A DNA stretch of 64,000 bases. It comes from Prosopocoilus inquinatus (Eukaryota > Arthropoda > Insecta > Coleoptera > Lucanidae). The stretch is taken from positions 248,001-312,000 of the forward strand of contig JAYKNF010000024.1 of NCBI GenBank assembly GCA_036172665.1, written 5' to 3'. Each line of letters opens with the position of its first letter. Within the stretch, counting starts at the first letter, position 1. Below are positions 13,886 through 28,216 of the stretch, one piece after another. A model generated the notes under the pieces. It was given only the letters and a program-made list of their open reading frames with translations, had not been told where the DNA came from and ran no database searches. The translations under genes were made by a program, and so were the position numbers.

Positions 13886-15654
13886 CAGGAACAACGCTAA
13901 TACGTGTCTTTTCGTTCAAAACTATTTCTAGCTTCTGCTGCGTCCGAGAACTTCGTATCTCACATCAGAGGTACTGGAGTGCATCGTAACGTCAAATAAC
14001 TTGATAGGTAAGTAAGGATCGATTAGATACATCACAAGAACAACGCTAATACGTGTTGTTTCGTTCAAAATTATTTCCAGCTTCTGCTGCGTCCGAGAAC
14101 TTCGTATCTCACATCAGAGTTACTGGAGTGCATCGTAACGTCAAATAACAAGATAGATAAGTAAGGATCGATTAGATAAATCACAGGAACAACGCTAGTA
14201 CGTGCTCTTTCGTTCAAAACTATTTCCAGCTTCTACTGCGTCCGAAAACTTCGTATCTCAAATCAGAGTTACTGGAGTCCATCGTAACGTCAAATAACAA
14301 GATAGATAAGTAAGGATCGATTAGATACATCACAGGAACAACGCTAATACGTGTTATTTCGTTCAAAACTATTTCCAGGTCCTGCTGAGTCCGAGAACCT
14401 CGTATCTCACATCAGAGTTACTGGAGTCCGTTGAAACGTCAAATAACATAGTAGATAAGTAAGGATCGATTAGATACATCACAGGAACAACGCTAATACG
14501 TGTTTTTTCGTTCAAAACTATTTCTAGATTCTGCTGCGTCCGAGAACTTCGTATCTCACATCAGAGGTACTGGAATGCATCGTAACGTCAAGTAACTTGA
14601 TAGATAAGTAAGGATCGATTAGATACATCACAGGAACAACGCTAATACGTGTTGTTTCTTTCAAGACTATTTCCAGCTTCTGCTGCGTCCGAGAATTTGG
14701 TATCTCACATCAGAGTTACTGGAGTCCATCGTAACTTGAAATAACATGATAGATAAGTAAGGATCGATTAGATACATCACAGGAACAACGCTAATACGTG
14801 TTGTTTCGTTCAGAACTATTTCCAGCTCCTGCTGCGTCCGAGAACATCGTATCTCACATCAGTTACTGGAGTCCATCGTAACGTCAAATAACATGATAGA
14901 TAAGTAAGGATCGATTAGATATATCACAGGAACAACGCTAATACGTGTTATTTCGTTCAAAACTATTTCCAGCTATTGCTGAGTCCGAGAACTTCGTATC
15001 TCACATCAGAGTTACTGGAGTCCGTTGAAACGTCAAATAACATAGTAGATAAGTAAGGATCGATTAGATACATCACAGGAACAACGCTAATACGTGTCTT
15101 TTCGTTCAAAACTATTTCTAGCTTCTGCTGCGTCCGAGAACTTCGTATCTCACATCAGAGGTACTGGAGTGCATCGTTACGTCAAATAACTTGATAGGTA
15201 AGTAAGGATCGATTAGATACATCACAGGAACAACGCTAATACGTGTTGTTTCGTTCAAAATTATTTCCAGCTTCTGCTGCGTCCGAGAATTTCGTATCTC
15301 ATATCAGAGTTCCTGGAGTCCGTTGAAACGTCAAATAACATAGTAGATAAGTAACGATCTATTAGATACATCACAGGAACAACGCTAATACATGTTGTTT
15401 CGTTCAAAACTATTTCCAGCTTCTGCTGCGTCCGAGAGCTTCGTATCTCACATCAGAGTTACTGGAGTGCATCGTTACGTCAAATAACATGATAGATAAG
15501 TAAGGATCGATTAGATATATCACAGGAACAACGCTAATACGTGTTATTTCGTTCAAAACTATTTCCAGCTATTGCTGAGTCCGAGAAATTCGTATCTCAC
15601 ATCAGAGTTACTGGAGTCCGTTGAAACGTCAAATAACATAGTAGATAAGTAACG

Positions 15655-18600
15655 ATCGATTAGATACATCACAGGAACAACGCTAATACGTGTTATTTCG
15701 TTCAAAACTATTTGCAGGTCCTGCTGAGTCCGAGAACCTCGTATCTCACATCAGAGTTACTGTAGTCCGTTGAAACGTCAAATAACATAGTAGATAAGTA
15801 AGGATCGATTAGATACATCACAGGAACAACGCTAATACGTGTTGTTTCGTTCAGAACTATTTCCAGCTCCTGCTGCGTCCGAGAACTTCGTATATCACAT
15901 CAGAGTTACTGGAGTCCATCGTAAAGTTAAATAACATGATAGATAAGTAAGGATCGATTAGATACATCACAGGAACAACGCTAATACGTGTTATTTCGTT
16001 CAAAACTATTTCCAGCTCCTGCTGAGTCCGAGAACTTCGTATCTCACATCAGAGATACTGGAGTCCGTTGAAACGTCAAATAACATAGTAGATAAGTAAG
16101 TATCGATTAGATACATCACAGGAACAACGCTAATACGAGTTTTTTCGTTCAAAACTATTTCTAGCTTCTGCTGCGTCCGAGAACTTCGTATCTCACATCA
16201 GAGGTACTGGAGTGCATCGTAACGTCAAATAACTTGATAGATAAGTAAGGATCGATTAGATACATCACAGGAACAACGCTAATACGTGTTGTCTCGTTCA
16301 AAACTATTTCCAGCTTCTACTGCGTCCGAAAACTTGGTATCTCACATCAGAGTTACTGGAGTCCATCGTAACTTGAAATAACATGATAGATAAGTAAGGA
16401 TCGATTAGATACATCACAGGAACAACGCTAATACGTGTTGTTTCGTTCAGAACTATTTCCAGCTCCTGCTGCGTCCGAGAACATCGTATCTCACATCAGA
16501 GTTACTGGAGTCCATCGTAACTTCAAACAACATGATATATAAGTAAGGATCGATTAGATACATCACAGGAACAACGCTAATACGTGTTGTTTCGTTCAGA
16601 ACTATTTCCAGCTTCTGCTGCGTCCGAAAACTTCGTATCTCACATCAGAGTTACTGGAGTCGATCGTAAAGTCAAATAACATGATAGATAAGTAAGGATC
16701 GATTAGATACATCACAGGAACAACGCTAATACGTGTTGTTTAGTTCAAAACTATTTCCAGCTTCTGCTGCGTCCGAAAACTTCGTATCACATCAGAGTTA
16801 CTGGAGTCCATCGTAAAGCGAAATAACATGATAGGTAAGTAAGGATCGATTAGATACATCACAGGAACAACGCTAATACGTGTTGTTTCGTTCAAAACTA
16901 TTTCCAGCTTCAGCTGCGTCCGAGAACTTCGTATCTCACATCAGAGTTACTGGAGTCCATCGTAACGTGAAATAACATGATAGATAAGTAAGGTTAGATT
17001 AGATACATCACAGGAACAACGCTAATACGTGTTATTTCTTTCAAAACTATTTCCAGCTCCTGCTGAGTCCGAGAACTTCGTATCTCACATCAGAGATACT
17101 GGAGTCCGTTGAAACGTCAAATAACATAGTAGATAAGTAAGGATCGATTAGATACATCACAGGAACAACGCTAATACGTGTTTTTTCGTTCAAAACTATT
17201 TCCAGCTTCTGCTGCGTCCGAAAACTTGGTATCTCACATCAGAGTTACTGGAGTGCATCGTAACGTCAAATAACTTGATAGATAAGTAAGGATCGATTAG
17301 ATACATCACAGGAACAACGCTAATACGTGTTGTTTCGTTCAAAACTATTTCCAGGTCCTGCTGAGTCCGAGAACCTCGGTATCTCACATCAGAGTTACTG
17401 GAGTTCGTTGAAACGTCAAATAACATAGTAGATAAGTAAAGATCGATTAGATACATCACAGGAACAACGCTAGTACGTGTTGTTTCGTTCAGAATTATTT
17501 CCAGCTCCTGCTGCGTCCGAGAACTTCGTATCTCACATCAGAGTTACTGGAGTCCATCGTAACGTTAAATAACATAATAGATAAGTAAGGATCGATTAGA
17601 TACATCACAGGAACAACGCTAATACGTGTTATTTCGTTCAAAACTATTTCCAGCTCCTGCTGAGTCCGAGAACTTCGTATCTCACATCAGAGTTACTGGA
17701 GTCCGTTGAAACGTCAAATAACATAGTAGATAAGTAAGGATCGATTAGATACATCACAGTAACAACGCTAATACGTGTTTTTTCGTTCAAAACTATTTCC
17801 AGCTTCTGCTGCGTCCGAGAACTTCGTATCTCACATCAGAGGTACTGGAGTGCATCGTAACGTGAAATAACATGATAGGTAAGTAAGGATCGATTAGATA
17901 CATCACAGGAACAACGCTAATACGTGTTGTTTCGTTCAAAACTATTTCCAGCTTCTGCTGAGTCCGAGAACTTCGTTTTTCATATCAGAGTTACTGGAGT
18001 CCGTTGAAACGTCAAATAACATAGTAGATAAGTAAGGATCGATTAGATACATCACAGGAACAACGCTAATACGTGTTGTTTCGTTCAAAACTATTTCCAG
18101 CTTCTGCTGCGTCCGAGAACTTCGTATCTCACATCAGAGCTACTGGAGTGCATCGTAACGTCAAATAACAAGATAAATAAGTAAGGATCGATTAGATACA
18201 GCACAGGAACAACGCTAATACGTGCTGTTTCGTTCAAAACTATTTCCAGCTTCTGCTGCGTCGAAAACTTCGTATCTCAAATCAGAGTTACTGGAGTCCG
18301 TTGAAACGTCAAATAACAAGATAGATAAGTAAGGATCGATTAGATACATCACAGGAACAACGCTAATACGTGTTATTTCGTTCAAAACTATTTGCAGGTC
18401 CTGCTGAGTCCGAGAACCTCGTATCTCACATCAGAGTTACTGGAGTCCGTTGAAACGTCAAATAACATAGTAGATAAGTAAGGATCGATTAGATACATCA
18501 CAGGAACAACGCTAATACGTGTTGTTTCGTTCAGAACTATTTCCAGCTCCTGCTGCGTCCGAGAACTTCGTATATCACATCAGAGTTACTGGAGTCCATC

Positions 18601-19420
18601 GTAACGTTAAATAACATGATAGATAAGTAAGGATCGATTAGATACATCACAGGAACGACGCTAATACGTATTATTTCGTTCAAAACTATTTCCAGCTCCT
18701 GCTGAGTCCGAGAACTTCGTATCTCACATCAGAGATACTGGAGTCCGTTGAAACGTCAAATAACTTAGTAGATAAATAAGTATCGATTAGATACATCACA
18801 GGAACAACGCTAATACGAGTTTTTTCGTTCAAAACTATTTCTAGCTTCTGCTGCGTCCGAGAACTTCGTATCTCACATCAGAGGTACTGGAGTGCATCGT
18901 AACGTCAAATAACTTGATAGATAAGTAAGGATCGATTAGATACATCACAGGAACAACGCTAATACGTGTTGTTTCGTTCAAAACTATTTCCAGCTTCTGC
19001 TGCGTCCGAAAACTTGGTATCTCACATCACAGTTACTGGAGTCCATCGTAACTTGAAATAACATGATAGATAAGTAAGGATCGATTAGATACATCCCAGG
19101 AACAACGCTAATACGTGTTGTTTCGTTCAGAACTATTTCCAGCTCCTGCTGCGTCCGAGAACATCGTATCTCACATCAGAGTTACTGGAGTCCATCGTAA
19201 CTTCAAACAACATGATAGATAAGTAAGGATCGATTAGATACATCACAGGAACAACGCTAATACGTGTTGATTCGTTCAGAACTATTTCCAGCTTCTGCTG
19301 CGTCCGAAAACTTCGTATCTCACATCAGAGTTACTGGAGTCGGTCGTAAAGTCAAATAACATGATAGATAAGTAAGGATCGATTAGATACATCACAGGAA
19401 CAACGCTAATACGTGTTGTT
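15655..19420. repeat. 18-monomer-offset duplication (2,680 bp)
   Basis: About 15,655-16,740 recurs at about 18,335-19,420 with an offset of 2,680 bp (18 x 149 minus 2). Shared markers are TTTGCAGGTCCTGC, TTCGTATATCACATC, AGTATCGATTAG followed by TAATACGAGTTTTTTCG (16,131 and 18,811), and AACTTCAAACAACATGATA. Differences include GTAAAGTTAA versus GTAACGTTAA and CACATCAGAG versus CACATCACAG. Confidence 0.75.
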
Positions 19421-21269
19421 TCGTTCAAAACTATTTCCAGCTTCTGCTGCGTCCGAAAACTTCGTATCTCAAATTAGAGTTACTGGAGTCCATCGTAACG
19501 TCAAATAACAAGATAGATAAGTAACGATCGATTAGATACATCACAGGAACAACGCTGACACGTGTTATTTCGTTCAAAACTATTTACAGCTCCTGCTGAG
19601 TCCGAGAACCTCGTATCTCACATCAGAGTTGCTGGAGTCCGTTGAAACGTCAAATAACATAGTAGATAAGTAAGGATCGATTAGTTACATCACAGGAACA
19701 ACGCTATTACGTGTTTTTCCGTTCAAAACTATTTCCAGTTTCTGCTGCGTCCGAGAACTTCGTATCTCACATCAGAGGTACTGGAGTGCATCGAAACGTT
19801 AAATAACATGATAGATAAGTAAGGATCGATTAGATACATCACAGGAACAACGCCAATACGTGTTGTTTCGTTCAAATCTATTTCCAGCTTGTGCTGCGTC
19901 CGAAAACTTGGTATCTCACATTAGAGTTACTGGAGTCCATCGTAACGTCAAATAACAAGATAGATAAGTAAGGATCGATTACATACATCACAGGAACAAC
20001 GCTAATACGTGTTATTTCGTTCAAAACTATTTGCAGGTCCTGCTGAGTCCGAGAACCTCGTATCTCACATCAGAGTTACTGGAGTCCGTTGAAACGTCAA
20101 ATAACATAGTAGATAAGTAAGGATCGATTAAATACATCACAGGAACAACGCTAATACGTGTTGTTTCGTTCAGAACTATTTCCATCTCCTGCTGCGTCCG
20201 AGAACTTCGTATATCACATCAGAGTTACTGGAGTCCATCGTAACGTTAAATAACATGATAGATAAGTAAGGATCGATTAGATACATCACAGGAACAACGC
20301 TAATACGTGTTATTTCGTTCAAAACTATTTCCAGGTCCTGCTGAGTCCGAGAACCTCGTATCTCACATCAGAGTTACTGGAGTCCGTTGAAGCGTCAAAT
20401 AACATAGTAGATAAGTAAGGATCGATTAGATACATCACAGGAACAACGCTAATACGTGTTGTTTCGTTCAAATCTATTTCCAGCTTCTGCTGCATCCGAA
20501 AAGTTCGTATCTCACATCAGAGTTACTGGAGTCCATCGTAACGTGTAATAACATGATAGGTAAGTAAGGATCGATTAGATACATCACAGGAACAACGCTA
20601 ATACGTGTTGTTTCGTTCAGAACTATTTCCAGCTCCTGCTGCGTCCGAGAACTTCGTATCTCACATCAGAGTTACTGGAGTCCATCGTAACGTTAAATAA
20701 CATGATAGATAAGTAAGGATCGATTACATACATCACAGGAACAACGCTAATACGTGTTATTTCGTTCAAAACTATTTCCAGCTTCTGCTGAGTCCGAGAA
20801 CTTCGTATCTCACATCAGAGTTTCTGGAGTCCGTTGAAACGTCAAATAACGTAGTAGATAAGTAAGGATCGATTAGATACATCACAGGAACAACGCTAAT
20901 ACGTGTTTTTTCGTTCAAAACTATTTCTAGCTTCTGCTGCGTCCGAGAATTTCGTATCTCACATCAGAGGTACTGGAGTGCATCGTAACGTCAAATAACT
21001 TGATAGATAAGTAAGGATCGATTAGATACATCACAGGAACAACGCTAATACGTGTTGTTTCGTTCAAAACTATTTCCAGGTCCTGCTGAGTCCGAGAACC
21101 TCGGTATCTCACATCAGAGTTACTGGAGTCCGTTGAAACGTCAAATAACATAGTAGATAAGTAAGGATCGATTAGATACATCACAGGAACAACGCTAATA
21201 CGTGTTGTTTCTTTCAGAACTATTTCCAGCTCCTGCTGCGTCCGAGAACTTCGTACCTCACATCAGAGT

Positions 21270-21295
21270 TACTGGATATATCACAGGAACAACGC
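21270..21295. repeat. Truncated monomer (about 49-bp deletion)
   Basis: TTACTGGA is followed directly by TATATCACAGG. In an intact monomer about 49 bp separate these two words: the GTCCATCG...GATCGATTAGA segment is missing. The bases just before both breakpoints end in GA, so a short microhomology may have been used. The array phase shifts here by the same amount. Confidence 0.8.
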
Positions 21296-23144
21296 TAATA
21301 CGTGTTGTTTCGTTCAAAACTATTTCCAGCTTCTGCTGCGTCCGAAAACTTCGTATCTCACATTAGAGTTACTGGAGTCGATCGTAAAGTCAAATAACAT
21401 GCTAGATAAGTAAGGATCGATTAGATACATCACAGGAACAACGCTAATACGTGTTGTTTAGTTCAAAACTATTTCCAGCTTCTGCTGCTTCCGAAAACTT
21501 CGTATCACATCAGAGTTACTGGAGTCCATCGTAACGTGTAATAACTATCAGGTAAGTAAGGATCGATTAGATACATCACAGGAACAACGCTAATACGTGT
21601 TGTTTCGTTCAAAACTATTTCCAGCTTCAGCTGCGTCCGAGAACTTCGTATCTCACATCAGAGTTACTGGAGTACGTTGAAACCTCAAATAACATAGTAG
21701 ATAAGTAAGGATCGATTAGATACCTCACAGGAACAACGCTAATACGTGATTTTTCGTTCAAAACTATTTCCAGCTTCTGCTGCGTCCGAGAACTTCGTAT
21801 CTCACATCAGAGGTACTGGAGTGCATCGTAACGTGAAATAACATGATAGATAAGTAAGGATCGATTAGATACATCACAGGAACAACGCTAATACGTGTTG
21901 TTTCGTTCAAAACTATTTCCAGCTCCTGCTGAGTCCGAGAACTTCGTTTCTCATATCAGAGTTACTGGAGTCCGTTGAAACGTCAAATAACATAGTAGAT
22001 AAGTAAGGATCGATTAGATACATCACAGGAACAACGCTAATACGTGTTGTTTCGTTCAAAACTATTTCCAGCTTCTGCTGCGTCCGAGAACTTCGTATCT
22101 CACATCAGAGGTACTGGAGTGCATCGTAAGGTCAAATAACAAGATAAATAAGTAAGGATCGATTAGATACATCACAGGAACAACGCTAATACGTGCTGTT
22201 TCGTTCAAAATTATTTCCAGCTTCTGCTGCGTCGAGAACTTCGTATCTCAAATCAGAGTTACTGGAGTCCATCGTAACGTCAAATAACAAGATAGATAAT
22301 TAAGGATCGATTAGATACATCACAGGAACAACGCTAATACGTGTTATTTCGTTCAAAACTATTTGCAGGTCCGGCTGAGTCCGAGAACATCGTATCTCAC
22401 ATCAGAGTTACTGGAGTCCGTTGAAACGTCAAATAACATGGTAGATAAGTACGGATCGATTAGATATATCACAGGAACAACGCTAATACGTGTTATTTCG
22501 TTCAAAACTATTTCCAGCTTCTGCTGCGTCCGAGAACTTCGTATCTCACATCAGAGGTACTGGAGTGCATCGTAACGTCAAATAACAAGATAAATAAGTA
22601 AGGATCGATTAGATACATCACAGGAACAACGCTAATACGTGCTGTTTCGTTCAAAACTATTTCCAGCTTCTGCTGCGTCGAGAACTTCGTATCTCAAATC
22701 AGAGTTACTGGAGTCCATCGTAACGTCAAATAACAAGATAGATAAGTAAGGATCGATTAGATACATCACAGGAACAACTCTAATACGTGTTATTTCGTTC
22801 AAAACTATTTCCAGCTCCTGCTGCGTCCGAAAACATCGTATCTCACATCAGAATAACTGGAGTCCATAGTAACGTCAAATAACATGATAGATAAGTAAGG
22901 ATCGATTAGATATATCACAGGAACAACGCTAATACGTGTTATTTCGTTCAAAACTATTTCCAGCTATTGCTGAGTCCGAGAACTTCGTATCTCACATCAG
23001 AGTTACTGGAGTCCGTTGAAACGTCAAATAACATAGTAGATAAGTAACGATCGATTAGATACATCACAGGAACAAAGCTAATACGTGTTGTTTCGTTCAA
23101 AACTATTTCCAGCTTCTGCTGCGTCCGAGAACTTCGTATCTCAC

Positions 23145-26100
23145 ATCAGAGGTACTGGAGTGCATCGTAACGTCAAATAACTTGATAGATAAGTAAGGAT
23201 CGATTAGATACATCACAGGAACAACGCTAATACGTGTTGTTTCGTTCAGAACTATTGCCAGCTCCTACTGTGTCCGAGAACTTCGATCTCACATCAGAGA
23301 TACTGGAGTCCATCGTAACGTGATATAACATGATAGATAAGTAAGGATCGATTAGATATGTCACAGGAACCACACTAATACGTGTCATTTCGTTCAAAAC
23401 TATTTGCAGCTCCTGCTGAGTCCGAGAACTTCGTATCTCTCATCAGAGTTACTGGAGTCCGTTGAAACATCAAATAACATAGTAGATAAGTAACGATCGA
23501 TTAGATACATCACAGGAACAACGCTAATACGTGTTGTTTCGTTCAAAATTATTTCCAGCTTCTGCTGCGTCCGAGAACTTCGTATCTCACATCAGAGTTA
23601 CTGGAGTGCATCGTAACGTCAAATAACAAGATAGATAAGTAAGGATCGATTAGATAAATCACAGGAACAACGCTAGTACGTGCTCTTTCGTTCAAAACTA
23701 TTTCCAGCTTCTGCTGCATCCGAAAACTTCGTATCTCACATCAGAGTTACTGGAGTCCATCGTAACGCGAAATAACATGATAGGTAAGTAAGGATCGATT
23801 AGATACATCACAGGAACAACGCTAATACGTGTTGTTTCGTTCAAAACTATTTCCAGCTTCAGCTGCGTCCGAGAACTTCGTATCTCACATCAGAGTTACT
23901 GGAGTCCATCGTAACGTGAAATAACATGATAGATAAGTAAGGTTAGATTAGATACATCACAGGAACAACGCTAATACGTGTTGTTTCGTTCAAAACTATT
24001 TCCAGCTTCTGCTGCGTCCGAAAACTTCGTGTCTCACATCAGAGATACTGAAGTCGATCGTAACGCGAAATAACATGATAGGTAAGTAAGGATCGATTAG
24101 ATACATCACAGGAACAACGCTAATACGTGTTGTTTCGTTCAAAACTATTTCCAGCTTCAGCTGCGTCCGAGAACTTCGTATCTCACATCAGAGTTACTGG
24201 AGTCCATCGTAACGTGAAATAACATGATAGATAAGTAAGGTTAGATTAGATACATCACAATAACAACGCTAATACGTGTTGTTTCGTTCAAAACTATTTC
24301 CAGCTTCTGCTGCGTCCGAAAACTTCGTATCTCACATCAGAGTTACTGGAGTCCGTTGAAACGTCAAATAACATAGTAGATAAGTAACGATCGATTAGAT
24401 ACATCACAGGAACAACGCTAATACGTGTTGTTTCATTCAAAACTATTTCCAGCTTCTGCTGCGTCCGAAAACTTCGTATCACATCAGAGTTACTGGAGTA
24501 CATAGTAACGTCAAATAACATGATAGATAAGTAAGGATCGATTAGATACATCATAGGAACAACGCTAATACGTGTTGTTTCGTTCAAATCTATTTCCAGC
24601 TTCTGCTGCACCCGAAAACTTCGTATCTCACATCAGAGTTACTGGAGTCCGTTGAAACGTCAAATAACATAGTAGATAAGTAAGGATCGATTAGATACAT
24701 CACAGGACCAACGCTAATACGTGTTTTTTCGTTCAAAACTATTTCTAGATTCTGCTGCGTCCGAGAACTTCGTATCTCACATCAGAGGTACTGGAGTGCA
24801 TCGTAACGTCAAATAACTTGATAGATAAGTAAGGATCGATTAGATACATCACAGGAACAACGCTAATACGTGTTGTTTCGTTCAAAACTATTTCCAGGTC
24901 CTGCTGAGTCCGAGAACCTCGGTATCTCACATCAGAGGTACTGGAGTGCATCGTAACGTCAAATAACTTGATAGATAAGTAAGGATCGATTAGATACATC
25001 ACAGGAACAACGCTAATACGTGTTGTTTCGTTCAGAACTATTGCCAGCTCCTACTGTGTCCGAGAACTTCGATCTCACATCAGAGATACTGGAGTCCATC
25101 GTAACTTGAAATAACATGATAGATAAGTAAGGATCGATTAGATATGTCACAGGAACCACACTAATACGTGTCATTTCGTTCAAAACTATTTGCAGCTCCT
25201 GCTGAGTCCGAGAACTTCGTATCTCTCATCAGAGTTACTGGAGTCCGTTGAAACATCAAATAACATAGTAGATAAGTAACGATCGATTAGATACATCACA
25301 GGAACAACGCTAATACGTGTTGTTTCGTTCAAAATTATTTCCAGCTTCTGCTGCGTCCGAGAACTTCGTATCTCACATCAGAGTTACTGGAGTGCATCGT
25401 AACGTCAAATAACAAGATAGATAAGTAAGGATCGATTAGATAAATCACAGGAACAACGCTAGTACGTGCTCTTTCGTTCAAAACTATTTCCAGCTTCTGC
25501 TGCATCCGAAAACTTCGTATCTCACATCAGAGTTACTGGAGTCCATCGTAACGCGAAATAACATGATAGGTAAGTAAGGATCGATTAGATACATCACAGG
25601 AACAACGCTAATACGTGTTGTTTCGTTCAAAACTATTTCCAGCTTCAGCTGCGTCCGAGAGCTTCGTATCTCACATCAGAGTTACTGGAGTCCATCGTAA
25701 CGTGAAATAACATGATAGATAAGTAAGGTTAGATTAGATACATCACAGGAACAACGCTAATACGTGTTGTTTCGTTCAAAACTATTTCCAGCTACTGCTG
25801 CGTCCGAAAACTTCGTGTCTCACATCAGAGATACTGAAGTCGATCGTAACGCGAAATAACATGATAGGTAAGTAAGGATCGATTAGATACATCACAGGAA
25901 CAACGCTAATACGTGTTGTTTCGTTCAAAACTATTTCCAGCTTCAGCTGCGTCCGAGAACTTCGTATCTCACATCAGAGTTACTGGAGTCCATCGTAACG
26001 TGAAATAACATGATAGATAAGTAAGGTTAGATTAGATACATCACAATAACAACGCTAATACGTGTTGTTTCGTTCAAAACTATTTCCAGCTTCTGCTGCG

Positions 26101-28216
26101 TCCGAAAACTTCGTATCTCACATCAGAGTTACTGGAGTCCGTTGAAACGTCAAATAACATAGTAGATAAGTAACGATCGATTAGATACATCACAGGAACA
26201 ACGCTAATACGTGTTGTTTCATTCAAAACTATTTCCAGCTTCTGCTGCGTCCGAAAACTTCGTATCACATCAGAGTTACTGGAGTACATCGTAACGTCAA
26301 ATAACATGATAGATAAGTAAGGATCGATTAGATACATCATAGGAACAACGCTAATACGTGTTGTTTCGTTCAAATCTATTTCCAGCTTCTGCTGCACCCG
26401 AAAACTTCGTATCTCACATCAGAGTTACTGGAGTCCGTTGAAACGTCAAATAACATAGTAGATAAGTAAGGATCGATTAGATACATCACAGGACCAACGC
26501 TAATACGTGTTTTTTCGTTCAAAACTATTTCTAGCTTCTGCTGCGTCCGAGAACTTCGTATCTCACATCAGAGGTACTGGAGTGCATCGTAACGTCAAAT
26601 AACTTGATAGATAAGTAAGGATCGATTAGATACATCACAGGAACAACGCTAATACGTGTTGTTTCGTTCAAAACTATTTCCAGGTCCTGCTGAGTCCGAG
26701 AACCTCGGTATCTCACATCAGAGGTACTGGAGTGCATCGTAACGTCAAATAACTTGATAGATAAGTAAGGATCGATTAGATACATCACAGGAACAACGCT
26801 AATACGTGTTGTTTCGTTCAGAACTATTGCCAGCTCCTACTGTGTCCGAGAACTTCGATCTCACATCAGAGATACTGGAGTCCATCGTAACTTGAAATAA
26901 CATGATAGATAAGTAAGGATCGATTAGATATGTCACAGGAACCACACTAATACGTGTCATTTCGTTCAAAACTATTTGCAGCTCCTGCTGAGTCCGAGAA
27001 CTTCGTATCTCTCATCAGAGTTACTGGAGTCCGTTGAAACATCAAATAACATAGTAGATAAGTAACGATCGATTAGATACATCACAGGAACAACGCTAAT
27101 ACGTGTTGTTTCGTTCAAAATTATTTCCAGCTTCTGCTGCGTCCGAGAACTTCGTATCTCACATCAGAGTTACTGGAGTGCATCGTAACGTCAAATAACA
27201 AGATAGATAAGTAAGGATCGATTAGATAAATCACAGGAACAACGCTAGTACGTGCTCTTTCGTTCAAAACTATTTCCAGCTTCTGCTGCATCCGAAAACT
27301 TCGTATCTCACATCAGAGTTACTGGAGTCCATCGTAACGCGAAATAACATGATAGGTAAGTAAGGATCGATTAGATACATCACAGGAACAACGCTAATAC
27401 GTGTTGTTTCGTTCAAAACTATTTCCAGCTTCAGCTGCGTCCGAGAGCTTCGTATCTCACATCAGAGTTACTGGAGTCCATCGTAACGTGAAATAACATG
27501 ATAGATAAGTAAGGTTAGATTAGATACATCACAGGAACAACGCTAATACGTGTTGTTTCGTTCAAAACTATTTCCAGCTTCTGCTGCGTCCGAAAACTTC
27601 GTGTCTCACATCAGAGATACTGAAGTCGATCGTAACGCGAAATAACATGATAGGTAAGTAAGGATCGATTAGATACATCACAGGAACAACGCTAATACGT
27701 GTTGTTTCGTTCAAAACTATTTCCAGCTTCAGCTGCGTCCGAGAACTTCGTATCTCACATCAGAGTTACTGGAGTCCATCGTAACGTGAAATAACATGAT
27801 AGATAAGTAAGGTTAGATTAGATACATCACAATAACAACGCTAATACGTGTTGTTTCGTTCAAAACTATTTCCAGCTTCTGCTGCGTCCGAAAACTTCGT
27901 ATCTCACATCAGAGTTACTGGAGTCCGTTGAAACGTCAAATAACATAGTAGATAAGTAACGATCGATTAGATACATCACAGGAACAACGCTAATACGTGT
28001 TGTTTCATTCAAAACTATTTCCAGCTTCTGCTGCGTCCGAAAACTTCGTATCACATCAGAGTTACTGGAGTACATCGTAACGTCAAATAACATGATAGAT
28101 AAGTAAGGATCGATTAGATACATCATAGGAACAACGCTAATACGTGTTGTTTCGTTCAAATCTATTTCCAGCTTCTGCTGCACCCGAAAACTTCGTATCT
28201 CACATCAGAGTTACTG
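23145..28216. repeat. 12-monomer higher-order repeat (1,786 bp), about 2.8 tandem copies
   Basis: Three successive near-identical units begin at about 23,145, 24,931 and 26,717. The landmark ACTATTGCCAGCTCCTACTG falls at 23,251, 25,037 and 26,823, and the AGGTTAGATTAG, CATCACAATAACAACG, GTTTCATTC and CTGCACCCG variants also recur at 1,786-bp steps. The length is 12 x 149 minus 2. Few differences were seen: GTGATATAAC versus CTTGAAATAAC in unit 1, CTTCTG versus CTACTG near 25,793, and CATAGTAACG versus CATCGTAACG near 24,503. Unit 3 ends at about 28,216, where CCGTTGAAACG is replaced by CCATCGTAACGCG. Confidence 0.9.

Noticed and set aside
22363..22575. Plus-strand 70-codon frame in the satellite
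   Set aside because: Chance opening in repeat DNA caused by local variants; no conservation in the neighbouring copies.
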